From the NCBI RefSeq assembly GCF_021590045.1, contig NZ_CP062221.1, forward strand, positions 2,666,001 to 2,730,000: a stretch of DNA of 64,000 nt. The letters are read 5' to 3'. Position 1 is the stretch's first letter; each line of letters begins with the position of its first letter. The notes under the pieces were generated by a model, which ran no database searches, had not been told where the DNA came from, and saw nothing but the letters and a program-made list of their open reading frames with translations. A program made the translations under genes and the position numbers. Source of the stretch: Cellulomonas palmilytica. Lineage in GTDB: Bacteria > Actinomycetota > Actinomycetes > Actinomycetales > Cellulomonadaceae. Positions 39,301 to 48,632 of the stretch are shown here, one piece after another.

Positions 39301-40161
39301 TCACGGGTCGAGGTCGTCGAGCGCGCGCGCCTGGAACAGCTCGGCGGCCGCCCGCGACAGCGGCCCGGGCACGACGTCCTGCTCGTCGAGCGCGCTCACG
39401 GGCGACACGTTGCGGATCGAGCCGGTGAGCGCGAGCTGCGCACGGCCCGCCAGCACGTCGTCGAGCACGTCGTACGGCAGCTCGTCCGCGGCGGCCTCGC
39501 GCACCGGCAGCCCGGCGTCGGCGCCCCACTCGAGCAGCAGCTCGCGCGTGATCCCCGCGAGGCACCCGCTGGACAGCGGGGGCGTCACGAGCTCGCCGTC
39601 CCGCTCCACGACGACGTTCGACCCCGTCCCCTCGCACAGCATGCCGACCGTGTTGGCGAGCAGGGCCTCGTCGGCGCCGCGGCGGTGCGCCTCGGCCAGC
39701 GCGACGACGTTCTCCGCGTAGGACGTCGTCTTGAGCCCGGCGGTCGCCGACCGCTCGTTGCGCACCCACGGCACGCGTACCGCGCGGCTCGTCGCGGCGC
39801 GCGTGGCCGGCCCGGCGAGCGCGACGAGCGTCGGGCGCTGCGCGTCGGGCGCGTCACGGTGCGACCCGAGCGGCCCGGGTCCGCCGGTGAACGTCAGGCG
39901 CAGCCGTCCCGCGTCGGGCGCGGCGCCGAGGACCGCGGCGACCGCCTCCCGCACGACGTCCTCGTCGGGCGCGGGCAGGCCGAGACCCGCCGCCGACCGC
40001 TCGAGCCGGCGCAGGTGCCGCGTGAGCGCGAAGGCGCGCCCGCCGTACACCGCGCACGTCTCGAAGACGCCGTCACCGACGGTCACGCCGTGGTCGACAC
40101 CGGTCAGGATCCGGTCCGTGGGTGCGTGCAGCCGGCCGTCCGTCCAGATCACGACGCTCAT
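39301..40161 (-). CDS. pabC: Aminodeoxychorismate lyase (PabC-like), class IV PLP enzyme
   Basis: The protein is 286 aa, fold type IV aminotransferase. The PLP Lys is in TAGLKTTSYAENV; the N-terminal IWTDGRL and VGDGVFETCAVYGG blocks and the C-terminal GCLAGITREL and LALTGSIRNVSPV fit. Paired with the adjacent pabB, it should release 4-aminobenzoate for folate synthesis, although branched-chain aminotransferase activity cannot be excluded. ATG 40161 (MSVVIWTDGRL) is chosen as family-like; the longer frame has an unrelated Arg-rich leader. Confidence 0.85.
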   Translation of the reverse strand: MSVVIWTDGRLHAPTDRILTGVDHGVTVGDGVFETCAVYGGRAFALTRHLRRLERSAAGLGLPAPDEDVVREAVAAVLGAAPDAGRLRLTFTGGPGPLGSHRDAPDAQRPTLVALAGPATRAATSRAVRVPWVRNERSATAGLKTTSYAENVVALAEAHRRGADEALLANTVGMLCEGTGSNVVVERDGELVTPPLSSGCLAGITRELLLEWGADAGLPVREAAADELPYDVLDDVLAGRAQLALTGSIRNVSPVSALDEQDVVPGPLSRAAAELFQARALDDLDP

Positions 40162-40192
40162 GGGCGTCAGTCTGGCATCCCGGCGCCACCGG

Positions 40193-41272
40193 TCACGTCC
40201 GCGACGCGAGCGCGACGAGCCGCGCGGCCTTGAGCTCCGTCTCGGCCCACTCGGCACTCGCGTCGCTCCCCCACGTGATGCCGGCCCCGGTGCCGAACCG
40301 CAGCCGGCCCCGGCCGTCGTCGTCGGGCTCCCACCAGAACGTCCGGATGCCCACCGCGAGCTCGGCTCGCACTTCCCCGTCGGGCGCGACGTGCGACCAC
40401 CCGACGAGCCCGCAGTACGGCCCGCGGGGGACGGGCTCGAGCGCGTCGATGATGCCCAGCGCCGAGGACTTCGGCGCGCCGGACACCGAGCCGGGCGGGA
40501 ACGTCGCCTCCAGGAGCGCCGGCCACAGAGCGCGGACCGCCCGGTGCCGACGGGTCAGCACGCCCTGCACGGTCGACACGAGGTGCACGAGACCCGGGTG
40601 CTCCTCGACGCCCAGGAGCGTCGTGACCTCCACCGTGCCCGGCTCGCACACGCGCTGCAGGTCGTTGCGCACGAGGTCGGTGATCATCACGTTCTCGGCG
40701 ACGTCCTTGGGGGTCAACCCGTCGCGCGTCGTCGCGGTCCCCTTGATCGGCGCCGAGGTCACCACGCCGTCCTGCACCCGCAGGAACAGCTCGGGCGACG
40801 CCGTCACGACCCACACGCCGTCCTCGTCGGCACCGCGCGGGACGTGCACGTAGCCCGCGTACGGCGCGGGGTTGCCGGCAGCCAGGACGTCAGCGAGCGC
40901 GGCCGCGTCGGGGACGTCGTCGACGGACCCGAGCTCCGCCGTGAGCACGCGGCAGAGGTTCGCCTGGTAGACGTCGCCCTCGCGCACGTGCGCGCGCACG
41001 GTCTCGACGGCCGCGACGTACGCGTCGCGGCCCAGGGAGCTCGACCAGCCCGTTGCGTGCGGCCCGAGCCACGTCCGGTCCGCGCGCGAGGGGGCGGGAC
41101 GCGCGTCCGCGAACCGCCAGGCGCGCACTCGGCCCTCGAACTCCCCGACCAGCACCCACCACCCGGGCTCGGCGAGCCGTTCGGGGTGCTCGCGCACGTC
41201 CACGCTCTCGACGAGGTCGCCGAGGCGCAGACCGGCGAACCGGGCACTGGCTGCTGTCTCGGGCACGCGCAC
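40193..41272 (-). CDS. pabB: Aminodeoxychorismate synthase component I / anthranilate synthase component I-family protein
   Basis: The protein is 359 aa, chorismate-binding fold. Conserved blocks are VREGDVYQANLCR, SPELFLRVQDGVVTSAPIKG with the catalytic Lys, ENVMITDLVRNDLQRV, FPPGSVSGAPKSSALGIID and GPYCGLVGWSHVAPDG. It is shorter than TrpE, lacking most of the N-terminal domain, which fits PabB. No PabA amidotransferase is adjacent. pabC starts 31 bp downstream. Confidence 0.88.
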   Translation of the reverse strand: MRVPETAASARFAGLRLGDLVESVDVREHPERLAEPGWWVLVGEFEGRVRAWRFADARPAPSRADRTWLGPHATGWSSSLGRDAYVAAVETVRAHVREGDVYQANLCRVLTAELGSVDDVPDAAALADVLAAGNPAPYAGYVHVPRGADEDGVWVVTASPELFLRVQDGVVTSAPIKGTATTRDGLTPKDVAENVMITDLVRNDLQRVCEPGTVEVTTLLGVEEHPGLVHLVSTVQGVLTRRHRAVRALWPALLEATFPPGSVSGAPKSSALGIIDALEPVPRGPYCGLVGWSHVAPDGEVRAELAVGIRTFWWEPDDDGRGRLRFGTGAGITWGSDASAEWAETELKAARLVALASRT

Positions 41273-41308
41273 ACCGTAGCCGCCGCGCTCCCGCGCAGGT
41301 CAGGGCGT

Positions 41309-42376
41309 TCAGCGGGCGCCGACGTCCGTGGTCGCGCCGTCCCGGTCGCGCCACCGCCACGCCGCCACGACCACCAGCCCCATCAGGAGCGGTCCGACGA
41401 GCGTCAGGGCCCGCCACGCGAGCGTCGCGGCCACGAGGTCCGGCTCGAAGGCCGCACCCGCGACCGTCGTCCACGCCCCCACGAGCACCGCGTCCATCAC
41501 CCCGAGACCGAACAGGGGCAGCAGCGTCAGCGGGTAGGCCACCAGGAACACGGCGAGCACGTCGACCAGGGACAGCGCCGAGGCGGGCACCCCGACCGCC
41601 CGGAGCGTGACGTGCAGCATGAGGCCGTCGACGACGACCATCCCGAGCAGCGCGAGCAGTGACGGGACGAGCCCCGTACGCAGCCGGTCGGCCGTGCGCT
41701 CGCGCAGGTCGGTGAGGTAGACCGCCCACGACTCGGGGTCCACGCCGCGCCGCACCCGGGCGACGACGCGCGCGGCGCTGCGTCCCATCCACGCGGCGAG
41801 CGCGGCCGAGCGCAGCAGCAGCGCCAGCGCGACGAAGCACGCGGCCGCGACGAGCGCGCACAGCACGGTGGCGACGACCTGGCGCCGCTCGACGCCGTCC
41901 CCCAGCGCCAGGAGCGCGACCCCGACGACGGGGACCCCGAACCGCACCGCGTAGAACGTCGCGGTGTTCAGCCCCACACCCGCGAGACCCTGTGCCGAGT
42001 CGACCCGCCACGCCCGGAACATCGCGACGCGCACGGCCATGTCGGCGGGCGGTGGCGTGAAGCTCCCGACGAGGTACGCGGCGAGGTCGTTCTGCAGCGA
42101 GCGCGACAGGCTCAGGTTCTCGACGTAGCACGCGAGCGGGACGGCGTTGAGCGCCTGCCGCACGAGCAGCAGGCCGACGAGCGGCCCGACCACGGCCGCC
42201 GGCACGTGCGTGAACGCGTCGGCGACCGCGCGCCAGTCGACCGCACCGACGAGCCGCTGCACCGCGAACCACGCGCACGCCGCCACGACGACCCACGCCC
42301 CGGCACGCACCGCACGGCCGCGCCACCAGGCCCGCGACCCGTCTGCTGCCGGCACGTCGGGTTCTGGTGCGCTCAC
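41309..42376 (-). CDS. YbhN/UPF0104-family flippase-like membrane protein
   Basis: The protein is 355 aa with about seven to eight membrane helices, of the lysylphosphatidylglycerol synthase transmembrane family. Blocks include VPAAVVGPLVGLLLVRQALN, AAYLVGSFTPPPADMAVRVA, and YPLTLLPLFGLGVMDAVLVGA near the C-terminus, but no synthase domain. Such proteins are proposed lipid or glycolipid flippases. GTG 42376 (VSAPEPDVPAADGS) gives a plausible start after an Arg-rich false extension; the SD is weak. It is divergent from the GH65 fusion gene. Confidence 0.8.
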   Translation of the reverse strand: MSAPEPDVPAADGSRAWWRGRAVRAGAWVVVAACAWFAVQRLVGAVDWRAVADAFTHVPAAVVGPLVGLLLVRQALNAVPLACYVENLSLSRSLQNDLAAYLVGSFTPPPADMAVRVAMFRAWRVDSAQGLAGVGLNTATFYAVRFGVPVVGVALLALGDGVERRQVVATVLCALVAAACFVALALLLRSAALAAWMGRSAARVVARVRRGVDPESWAVYLTDLRERTADRLRTGLVPSLLALLGMVVVDGLMLHVTLRAVGVPASALSLVDVLAVFLVAYPLTLLPLFGLGVMDAVLVGAWTTVAGAAFEPDLVAATLAWRALTLVGPLLMGLVVVAAWRWRDRDGATTDVGAR

Positions 42377-42625
42377 GCCGGCCCGCCGCACGCCGTGGCG
42401 ACCCGCCGGACCGCTGCGACGCACGTGACCATCGTGCCTCCGTGTCGGGACCGGCCGCGGACGACGCGGCTCTCGTGGATGAGCGCACGGTAGCGCGAGC
42501 GGGCGGGAGCCGGGCGCCTCCCGGTTGACGACCGGTGCCCGCAGGACGAGCATCGGTGGCGAGCGACGTCCCGGCCCGGCTGAACGGCCAGGCGGGAGGC
42601 GGTGGGCGTCGCCCGTGGAGGACCG

Positions 42626-45600
42626 ATGCCCTCGCCCGTCGACCCACGCGACTTCGACGCGGTCCTCTTCGACCTCGACGGCGTCCTGACGACCACCCGC
42701 ACGGTGCACGCGGCCGCGTGGAAGTCGATGTTCGACGAGTTCCTGGCGGAGTGGGACGCGGCCCACGGCACGCACCTGCCCCGCTTCGACGAGCGGTCCG
42801 ACTACGCCGCCGCGGTGGACGGCAAGACCCGCGAGACCGGCGTCCGCGACTTCCTCGCGTCCCGCGGCATCGCGCTGCCGCCCGGACAGCCCGACTCGCC
42901 ACCCGACGAGCGGTCGGAGTGGGGGCTCGGCAACCGCAAGCAGCTGCTGGTCGAGGACGAGATCGCGCGCAACGGCGTCGAGGCGTTCCCCGGTTCGGTC
43001 GCGTGGGTGCGCGAGCTGCGCGAGGCGGGCCTGCGCACCGCGGTCGTCTCGAGCAGCCGCAACTGCGCCGCCGTGCTGGAGGCTGCGGGGATCGCCAACC
43101 TCTTCGACGCCCGGGTGGACGGCGAGACCGTGCTCGAGCTCGGGCTGCCCGGAAAGCCGGCACCGGACGGCTTCCTCGAGGGCGCGCGTCGCGTGGGCGT
43201 CGTGCCGCGGCGCGCGGTCGTCGTCGAGGACGCTGTCGCCGGGGTCGCCGCAGGCAGGGCCGGCGGCTTCGGGCTCGTCATCGGCGTCAACCGTGACGAC
43301 CACACGGCCGCGCTGCTCGCGAACGGCGCGGACCTCGTCGTCGACGACCTCGGCGAGCTCCTCGCGGCTCCCGACGACGCGGTGCACCGCTCGGGTCCGC
43401 GCCGGCACCACCTGATGGCCGCGGCGCGACGGATCGTGGCGTCGTCGTCGGACTACCCCACCGACCCGTGGCGGGTGGTCGAGACCCGGTACAACCCCGA
43501 GTACGTCGAGCAGACCGAGACCATCTTCGCGCTCGCGAACGGCTACCTCGGCATCCGTGGCGGCTTCGAGGAGGGCGTGCCGGCGGCCACGCCGGGCACG
43601 CTGCTCAACGGCTTCCACGAGACGTGGCCGATCGTCTACCCCGAACCCGCGTTCGGCTTCGCGACGACCGGGCAGACGATCCTGCCCGTCCCGGACGGCA
43701 CGGTCCTGCGGCTCCTCGTCGACGAGGAGCCGGTGACGTGCGCGACGACGGAGGTCGACGAGTTCGAGCGCACGCTCGACATGCGGCGCGGCGTGCTCAC
43801 CCGCGCGGTCGTCTACCGCCTGCGGGACGGTCGACGGCTCCGCGTGCGCACCGAGCGGCTCGTCTCGCTCGCGCGTCGCCACCTCGCCTGCGTGCGCTAC
43901 GAGGTCACCGCCCTCGACGCGCCGGCGCGGCTCCTGGTCGCCTCCGAGCTCGTCACGCCGGTCCTCGCCGTGCACGACGACGACGTCGCGCAGGACCCGC
44001 GCCGCACGCGCACGCTGTCGCACGGCGGGCTCCGCGAGGACGTCGAGCAGGTCGACGGCCTGCACGTGGTGCGCACGTACCGCACGCACAGCAGCGGGCT
44101 CGCGGTCGCCGCCGCCATGGACCACGAGCTCGACGCTCCCGGCGCCACGCACGTGCGCACGTCGGTCGACCCGGCGCGCGCGACCGTGGTGGTCGAGCTG
44201 GACGCGCAGGTGGGAGTCCCGGTCGGGCTCACCAAGTGGCTGGGCTACCACTACGGAGCCGAGGAGTGCACGGTGCTGGCCGACCGGGCCACCCTCACGG
44301 TCCACCAGGCGCGCGCCGCGGGCCGTGCGGTGGTCGTCGCGGAGCACGAGCGGGAGGTCGCCGAGTTCTGGGGCCGCAGCGAGGTCGTGTGGGAGGGCGC
44401 CGCCGCGGCGCAGCAGGCGCTGCACGTCAGCCAGTTCGCCCTGCTCCAGGCGTCCTGGCGCAGCGAGGGGCACGGCGTGCCGTCCAAGGGCCTCACCGGG
44501 ACGGGGTACGAGGGGCACTACTTCTGGGACACCGAGGCGTACCTGCTGCCGTTCCTCGTGCACACCTCTCCCGACGTGGCGCGGAGCCTGCTGATGCACC
44601 GCGTGCGCATGCTCCCGGACGCGCGTCGCCGTGCCGCAGCGGTCGGGTGCTCGGGAGCGCTGTTCCCGTGGCGCACGATCAACGGCGAGGAGGCCTCCGC
44701 GTACTACGCCGCGGGCACGGCGCAGTACCACATCGACGCCGACGTCGCGTACGCGCTCGAGCAGTACGTCGAGGTCACGGGCGACGTCGAGCTGCTGTTC
44801 GAGCACGGCGCCGAGCTGCTCGTCGAGACCGCCCGCATGTGGGTCGACCTCGGCTTCTTCTCCGAGCGGCACGACGGCCGGTTCGTGATCCACAAGGTCA
44901 CCGGACCGGACGAGTACTCCACCGTCGTCGACAACAACCTCTACACGAACCTCATGGCCGCCGAGAACATGCGGGCCGCCGCCGACGCCGTGGCCCGGCT
45001 GCGCGCGGAGTCACCCGTGCACCTCCAGCGGCTCGTGGAGCGCGTCGGCCTGCGCGAGGACGAGGAGGCCCGGTGGCGAGCCGCCGCCGAGCGGATCTAC
45101 GTGCCGTACGACGAGCGGGTGGGCGTGCACCTGCAGGACGAGAACTTCCTCGAGCTGCCGGTGTGGGACTTCGCCGCGACGCCGGAGGACCGCTACCCGC
45201 TCCTGCTGCACTTCCACCCGCTCACCATCTACCGGCACCAGGTCATCAAGCAGGCCGACGTGGTGCTCGCGACGGTGCTGCTGCCCGACCGCTTCACGGC
45301 CGAGGAGCGCCGGCGCATCTTCGACTACTACGACGCGCTGACGACCGGCGACTCCTCGCTGTCCGAGTGCATCCAGGCGATCGCGGCCGTCGACGTCGGC
45401 AAGTACCGGACCGCCGAGGAGTACCTGGTCGACGCGGTCGCGGTGGACGTGGCGGACACCGCCGGCAACCTGGGCGACGGCGTGCACGTCGCGTCGGCGG
45501 GCGGGACGTGGATGGCGCTCGTCCAGGGCTTCGCCGGCTACCGGTGGCGAGGCACTCGCTTCAACCCGATGCTCCCCACCCGCGGGCGGGGGCTGCGGTT

Positions 45601-45841
45601 CCCGCTGCGGATCCGCGGCTCGGTGCTCGAGGTGAGCATCGAACCGCGACGCGTCACCTACACGGTGCTGAGCGGCCCGCCGGTGACCGGGCAGCACCGC
45701 GACGAGCCCTTCACAGCCGCGCTGGGTGCACCGGTCTCGTTCACGGGCGTGTTCCAGACGAGCGACGGCGCGCCCGCCGACGACGGCGGCACCTCGGGCC
45801 CGGCGCCGGCCCGGCCGCCCGAGCCCACCGTCCGGGCGTGA
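42626..45841 (+). CDS. Fused HAD phosphatase/beta-phosphoglucomutase and GH65 disaccharide phosphorylase
   Basis: The protein is 1071 aa. Residues 1-250 are a HAD domain: DAVLFDLDGVLTTTRTVH (nucleophile and acid Asp), VVSSSRNCAAVL, PGKPAPDGF (Lys) and VVEDAVAGVAAG. From about residue 290 a GH65 domain follows: NGYLGIRGGFEEG, GHYFWDTEAYLLPFL, the predicted catalytic acid Glu763 in HKVTGPDEYST, and HPLTIYRHQVIKQADVV. The likely chemistry is phosphorolysis of trehalose, kojibiose or maltose to beta-glucose 1-phosphate, then mutase conversion to glucose 6-phosphate; the sugar is not predictable here. The ATG follows GGAGG by 5 nt. Confidence 0.92.
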   Translation: MPSPVDPRDFDAVLFDLDGVLTTTRTVHAAAWKSMFDEFLAEWDAAHGTHLPRFDERSDYAAAVDGKTRETGVRDFLASRGIALPPGQPDSPPDERSEWGLGNRKQLLVEDEIARNGVEAFPGSVAWVRELREAGLRTAVVSSSRNCAAVLEAAGIANLFDARVDGETVLELGLPGKPAPDGFLEGARRVGVVPRRAVVVEDAVAGVAAGRAGGFGLVIGVNRDDHTAALLANGADLVVDDLGELLAAPDDAVHRSGPRRHHLMAAARRIVASSSDYPTDPWRVVETRYNPEYVEQTETIFALANGYLGIRGGFEEGVPAATPGTLLNGFHETWPIVYPEPAFGFATTGQTILPVPDGTVLRLLVDEEPVTCATTEVDEFERTLDMRRGVLTRAVVYRLRDGRRLRVRTERLVSLARRHLACVRYEVTALDAPARLLVASELVTPVLAVHDDDVAQDPRRTRTLSHGGLREDVEQVDGLHVVRTYRTHSSGLAVAAAMDHELDAPGATHVRTSVDPARATVVVELDAQVGVPVGLTKWLGYHYGAEECTVLADRATLTVHQARAAGRAVVVAEHEREVAEFWGRSEVVWEGAAAAQQALHVSQFALLQASWRSEGHGVPSKGLTGTGYEGHYFWDTEAYLLPFLVHTSPDVARSLLMHRVRMLPDARRRAAAVGCSGALFPWRTINGEEASAYYAAGTAQYHIDADVAYALEQYVEVTGDVELLFEHGAELLVETARMWVDLGFFSERHDGRFVIHKVTGPDEYSTVVDNNLYTNLMAAENMRAAADAVARLRAESPVHLQRLVERVGLREDEEARWRAAAERIYVPYDERVGVHLQDENFLELPVWDFAATPEDRYPLLLHFHPLTIYRHQVIKQADVVLATVLLPDRFTAEERRRIFDYYDALTTGDSSLSECIQAIAAVDVGKYRTAEEYLVDAVAVDVADTAGNLGDGVHVASAGGTWMALVQGFAGYRWRGTRFNPMLPTRGRGLRFPLRIRGSVLEVSIEPRRVTYTVLSGPPVTGQHRDEPFTAALGAPVSFTGVFQTSDGAPADDGGTSGPAPARPPEPTVRA

Positions 45842-45908
45842 CGGAGCTCACCCGACCCGGCGGCCCTCGTCGCGCGACGTCCGCGGCATGACGCACCCGG
45901 GGACGACG

Positions 45909-45937
45909 AAGGCCCCAGGTCGTCGACCTGGGGCCTT
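45909..45937. terminator. Bidirectional hairpin between the GH65 fusion gene and the tRNA operon
   Basis: The perfect 13-bp repeat AAGGCCCCAGGTC / GACCTGGGGCCTT has a 3-nt loop. It is 68 bp after the fusion-gene stop and 3 bp from the tRNA-Val 3' end. Confidence 0.8.
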
Positions 45938-45939
45938 GC

Positions 45940-46014
45940 TGGTGGGCGATACTGGGATCGAACCAGTGACCTCTTCCGTGTCAGGGAAGCGCGCTACCGC
46001 TGCGCCAATCGCCC
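45940..46014 (-). tRNA. tRNA-Val (anticodon GAC)
   Basis: Acceptor GGGCGAT/ATCGCCC; anticodon stem CTTCC/GGAAG with loop CTGACAC; T arm ACTGG-TTCGATC-CCAGT. CCA is encoded. It is last in a three-tRNA unit. Confidence 0.95.
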
Positions 46015-46031
46015 GGGGGTGTGTTGCTGCG

Positions 46032-46102
46032 AGGTGGAGATGGGATTCGAACCCACGTATACGGCTTTGCAGGCCGCTGCCTCGCCTCTCGGCCACTCCA
46101 CC
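46032..46102 (-). tRNA. tRNA-Cys (anticodon GCA)
   Basis: Acceptor GGTGGAG/CTCCACC with discriminator U; anticodon stem CGGC/GCCG with loop CTGCAAA; T arm GTGGG-TTCGAAT-CCCAT. No CCA is encoded. Confidence 0.93.
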
Positions 46103-46147
46103 CTGAGACCGCAGTCCTCAGCGGCCTGGGCCGAAAGGATGTCTCCG

Positions 46148-46219
46148 AGCGGACGACGGGATTCGAACCCGCGACCCTCACCTTGGCAAGGTGATGCTCT
46201 ACCACTGAGCCACGTCCGC
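46148..46219 (-). tRNA. tRNA-Gly (anticodon GCC)
   Basis: Acceptor GCGGACG/CGTCCGC with discriminator U; anticodon stem TCACC/GGTGA with loop TTGCCAA; T arm GCGGG-TTCGAAT-CCCGT. No CCA is encoded. It is first in the operon. Confidence 0.94.
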
Positions 46220-46265
46220 GCTGCACGTCCCTCCGGTTCTCACCGGCGTTCCGTGTGCGTCCCAG

Positions 46266-46296
46266 ACTTTAACCGAGTCTTCGCGTCAGAGTCCAA
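46266..46296 (-). promoter_or_regulatory. Promoter of the tRNA-Gly-Cys-Val operon
   Basis: The -35 TTGGAC (46296-46291) and -10 TTAAAG (46272-46267; alternatively TAAAGT one base on) are 18-19 bp apart, about 48 bp before tRNA-Gly. The region is a clear AT-rich break in the local composition. Confidence 0.65.
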
Positions 46297-46469
46297 CTGG
46301 CACCCGGCACGCAAGCCCGATCCGCAGGATCACGCCGATCTCCCGGCGTGTCGGGGGAGCCCGGACGGCGTCCGACGAGCCGCGCACCGCCCCGGACGCC
46401 TACCCTGGTCCGTCCGCCGTCCCCGGCACCGGCGTCCTCGCAGGCCGTCCCTCACTGCGACCCGACCTC

Positions 46470-48569
46470 ATGACCTCGACGACCACGCTCCCCCGCAGCT
46501 CGGCGTCGTCCGGCCCCGACCGGCCGTCCGGCGAGCGACGCGGCACCCCGGCGCGCCGGGACATCCAGGTCCTGCGCGCCGTCGCCGTCGCCGCCGTGGT
46601 CGTCTTCCACGCGTGGCCGCAGGCCCTGCCCGGCGGGTACGTGGGCGTCGACGTGTTCTTCGTCGTGTCCGGCTTCCTCATCACATCCCACCTGCTGCGA
46701 CACCCGCCCACGGACGTGCGCGGGCTCGCGGCGTTCTGGGCGCGGCGGGTGCGACGCCTGCTGCCCGCGGCCGCCACCGTGCTCGCCGTGACGACCGTCG
46801 CGAGCGTCGTGCTCCTGCCGAGCCACCTGCTCACGCAGGCGGCGCGCGAGCTGCTCGCCGCGACCCTCGTCCGGGAGAACTGGCAGCTCGCGGACCAGGC
46901 CACGGACTACCTCGGGGCGGACGCGGCCCCCAGCCCGGCGCAGCACTTCTGGTCGCTCGGGGTCGAGGAGCAGTTCTACCTCGTGTGGCCCCTGCTGCTG
47001 GCCGCCGCGGCGCTCGTCGCGCGCCGCACGGGACGGTTGCGTGCGGTCGCCGGCGGCCTCGTCGGGGCCGCGACGCTCGCCTCGCTGTGGTGGAGCGCGG
47101 CGCTCACCGCCGCGGACCCCGCACGTGCGTACTTCGTCACGACGACGCGCGTGTGGGAGCTCGGGCTCGGGGCGCTCGTCGCGGTCGTGGGAGCCCGGAC
47201 GCGCGGGCTCGTGCGCGTGCGTGCGGTCGCGGGCTGGGTGGGGCTCGCCGCGATCGTGTACGCCGCGCTGCGGTTCACCGGCGAGACGGCCTTCCCGGGC
47301 ACCTCGGCCCTCGTGCCCACGCTCGGCACCGTGCTCGTGGTCGCGAGCGCCACCGACGACGTCCCCGGCGGGCTGGGCGCGGTGCTCGGTCGCCGGCCCG
47401 TCGTTCGGCTCGGTGACGTCTCGTACGGCGTCTACCTGTGGCACTGGCCCCTGCTGGTGCTCGCGCCGTTCGCGCTCGGTGCGCAGATCACCGGGTGGGG
47501 GCTGGCGGGCGTCGTGGCCGTCACGCTGGTCCTGGCGTTCGCGAGCACGCGCTGGGTCGAGGACCCGGTACGGCACGCCCCACGGCTCGTCGGCTCGCTG
47601 TCCCGCACGTTCGCGCTCGGCGCGGTCGCCGCGGCGGTGTGCGCGGCGCTCGCGGTCGGCGCCGGCGCGATCGGCGCGGCGCGTGCCGCGCACGAGGAGG
47701 ACCTGTTCGCGCGTGCGAAGGCCGGGCAGGAACCGTGCTTCGCCGCGCAGGCGGTGCGCGACCCCGCGTGCGACCCCGTCGGCGAGCGCCTGCTCGTCGC
47801 CCCGGGTGCCGCGGCCGGCGACCGCAGCGAGCTGTACGCCGACGGCTGCTGGAACAACACACCGTTCTCGTCACGCCGGACCTGCACGTACGGCGCCGCC
47901 GACCCCGTGCGGACGATCGCACTGCTCGGCAACTCGCACGCCGGGCAATGGCAGCCCGCGCTCGTCGGCCAGGTCGAGCGCGAGAGGTGGTCCCTCACGA
48001 CGTACCTGACGTCCGAGTGCTACCCCGTCGATCTCCCGGTCGACGTGACACGGCCTTCCGCGGTCGAGGGCTGCAGCCGGTGGACGCAGTGGGCGGTCGA
48101 CGAGATCGTCGCGCAGGACCCGGACCTCGCCGTGCTGGCGGCGCGAACGTTCCGCCCCCTGCTCGACGTCCCGGAGGAGGACCAGCGCGCGGAGCAGCGG
48201 GCCGCCTACGGGCGCCTTCTCGAGCGTCTGACCTCAGCGGGCATCCCCGTGCTGGTGCTGCGCGACACGCCCGACCTCGGTGGCCCGGCGCCCGACTGCG
48301 TGGCGCGCGAACGCGGTGGCTGGCGGTCGTGCACGCACCCCGCCGACGTCGCGATCGAGCCCGACCCGCTCGCCGACGCGGCGGCTGACGACCCGAGCGG
48401 GCTCGTGTCAGTGCTCGACCTCGACCACGTGCTCTGCTGGGACGAGCGCTGCCACGACGTGGTGGGCGGCGCGATCGTGTACTTCGACCACGGGCACCTG
48501 ACCCGCACGTTCGCGGAGTCGTTGCGTCCCGAGGTCGAGGCGGCCGTCACGGCGCGCATCGGCTCCTAG
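46470..48569 (+). CDS. OafA-like acyltransferase 3 with C-terminal SGNH domain
   Basis: The protein is 699 aa. A 10-11-helix acyltransferase-3 domain (about residues 25-400) begins with DIQVLRAVAVAAVVVFHAWP, GGYVGVDVFFVVSGFLIT and HFWSLGVEEQFYLVWPLLL, and includes VSYGVYLWHWPLLVL. An extracytoplasmic SGNH hydrolase-like domain follows (LLGNSHAGQWQPAL, then the C-terminal DHGHLTRTFAE). This architecture O-acetylates cell-surface polysaccharides, teichoic polymers or peptidoglycan; the target is not known. ATG 46470 has no strong ribosome site. It lies between tRNA genes and the PknG operon and is convergent with the latter. Confidence 0.88.
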   Translation: MTSTTTLPRSSASSGPDRPSGERRGTPARRDIQVLRAVAVAAVVVFHAWPQALPGGYVGVDVFFVVSGFLITSHLLRHPPTDVRGLAAFWARRVRRLLPAAATVLAVTTVASVVLLPSHLLTQAARELLAATLVRENWQLADQATDYLGADAAPSPAQHFWSLGVEEQFYLVWPLLLAAAALVARRTGRLRAVAGGLVGAATLASLWWSAALTAADPARAYFVTTTRVWELGLGALVAVVGARTRGLVRVRAVAGWVGLAAIVYAALRFTGETAFPGTSALVPTLGTVLVVASATDDVPGGLGAVLGRRPVVRLGDVSYGVYLWHWPLLVLAPFALGAQITGWGLAGVVAVTLVLAFASTRWVEDPVRHAPRLVGSLSRTFALGAVAAAVCAALAVGAGAIGAARAAHEEDLFARAKAGQEPCFAAQAVRDPACDPVGERLLVAPGAAAGDRSELYADGCWNNTPFSSRRTCTYGAADPVRTIALLGNSHAGQWQPALVGQVERERWSLTTYLTSECYPVDLPVDVTRPSAVEGCSRWTQWAVDEIVAQDPDLAVLAARTFRPLLDVPEEDQRAEQRAAYGRLLERLTSAGIPVLVLRDTPDLGGPAPDCVARERGGWRSCTHPADVAIEPDPLADAAADDPSGLVSVLDLDHVLCWDERCHDVVGGAIVYFDHGHLTRTFAESLRPEVEAAVTARIGS

Positions 48570-48632
48570 CCGACCCGACGAACCCGGCGGACGCACCTCA
48601 CCGACGAGCCCGGTCGGGCGTGCGAGGTCGGC

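Noticed and set aside
41309..44893. Minus-strand frame of 1194 codons extending from the YbhN-type gene through the HAD/GH65 gene
   Set aside because: Only the part up to 42376 has family similarity. The rest is the shadow of the well-supported plus-strand fusion gene.
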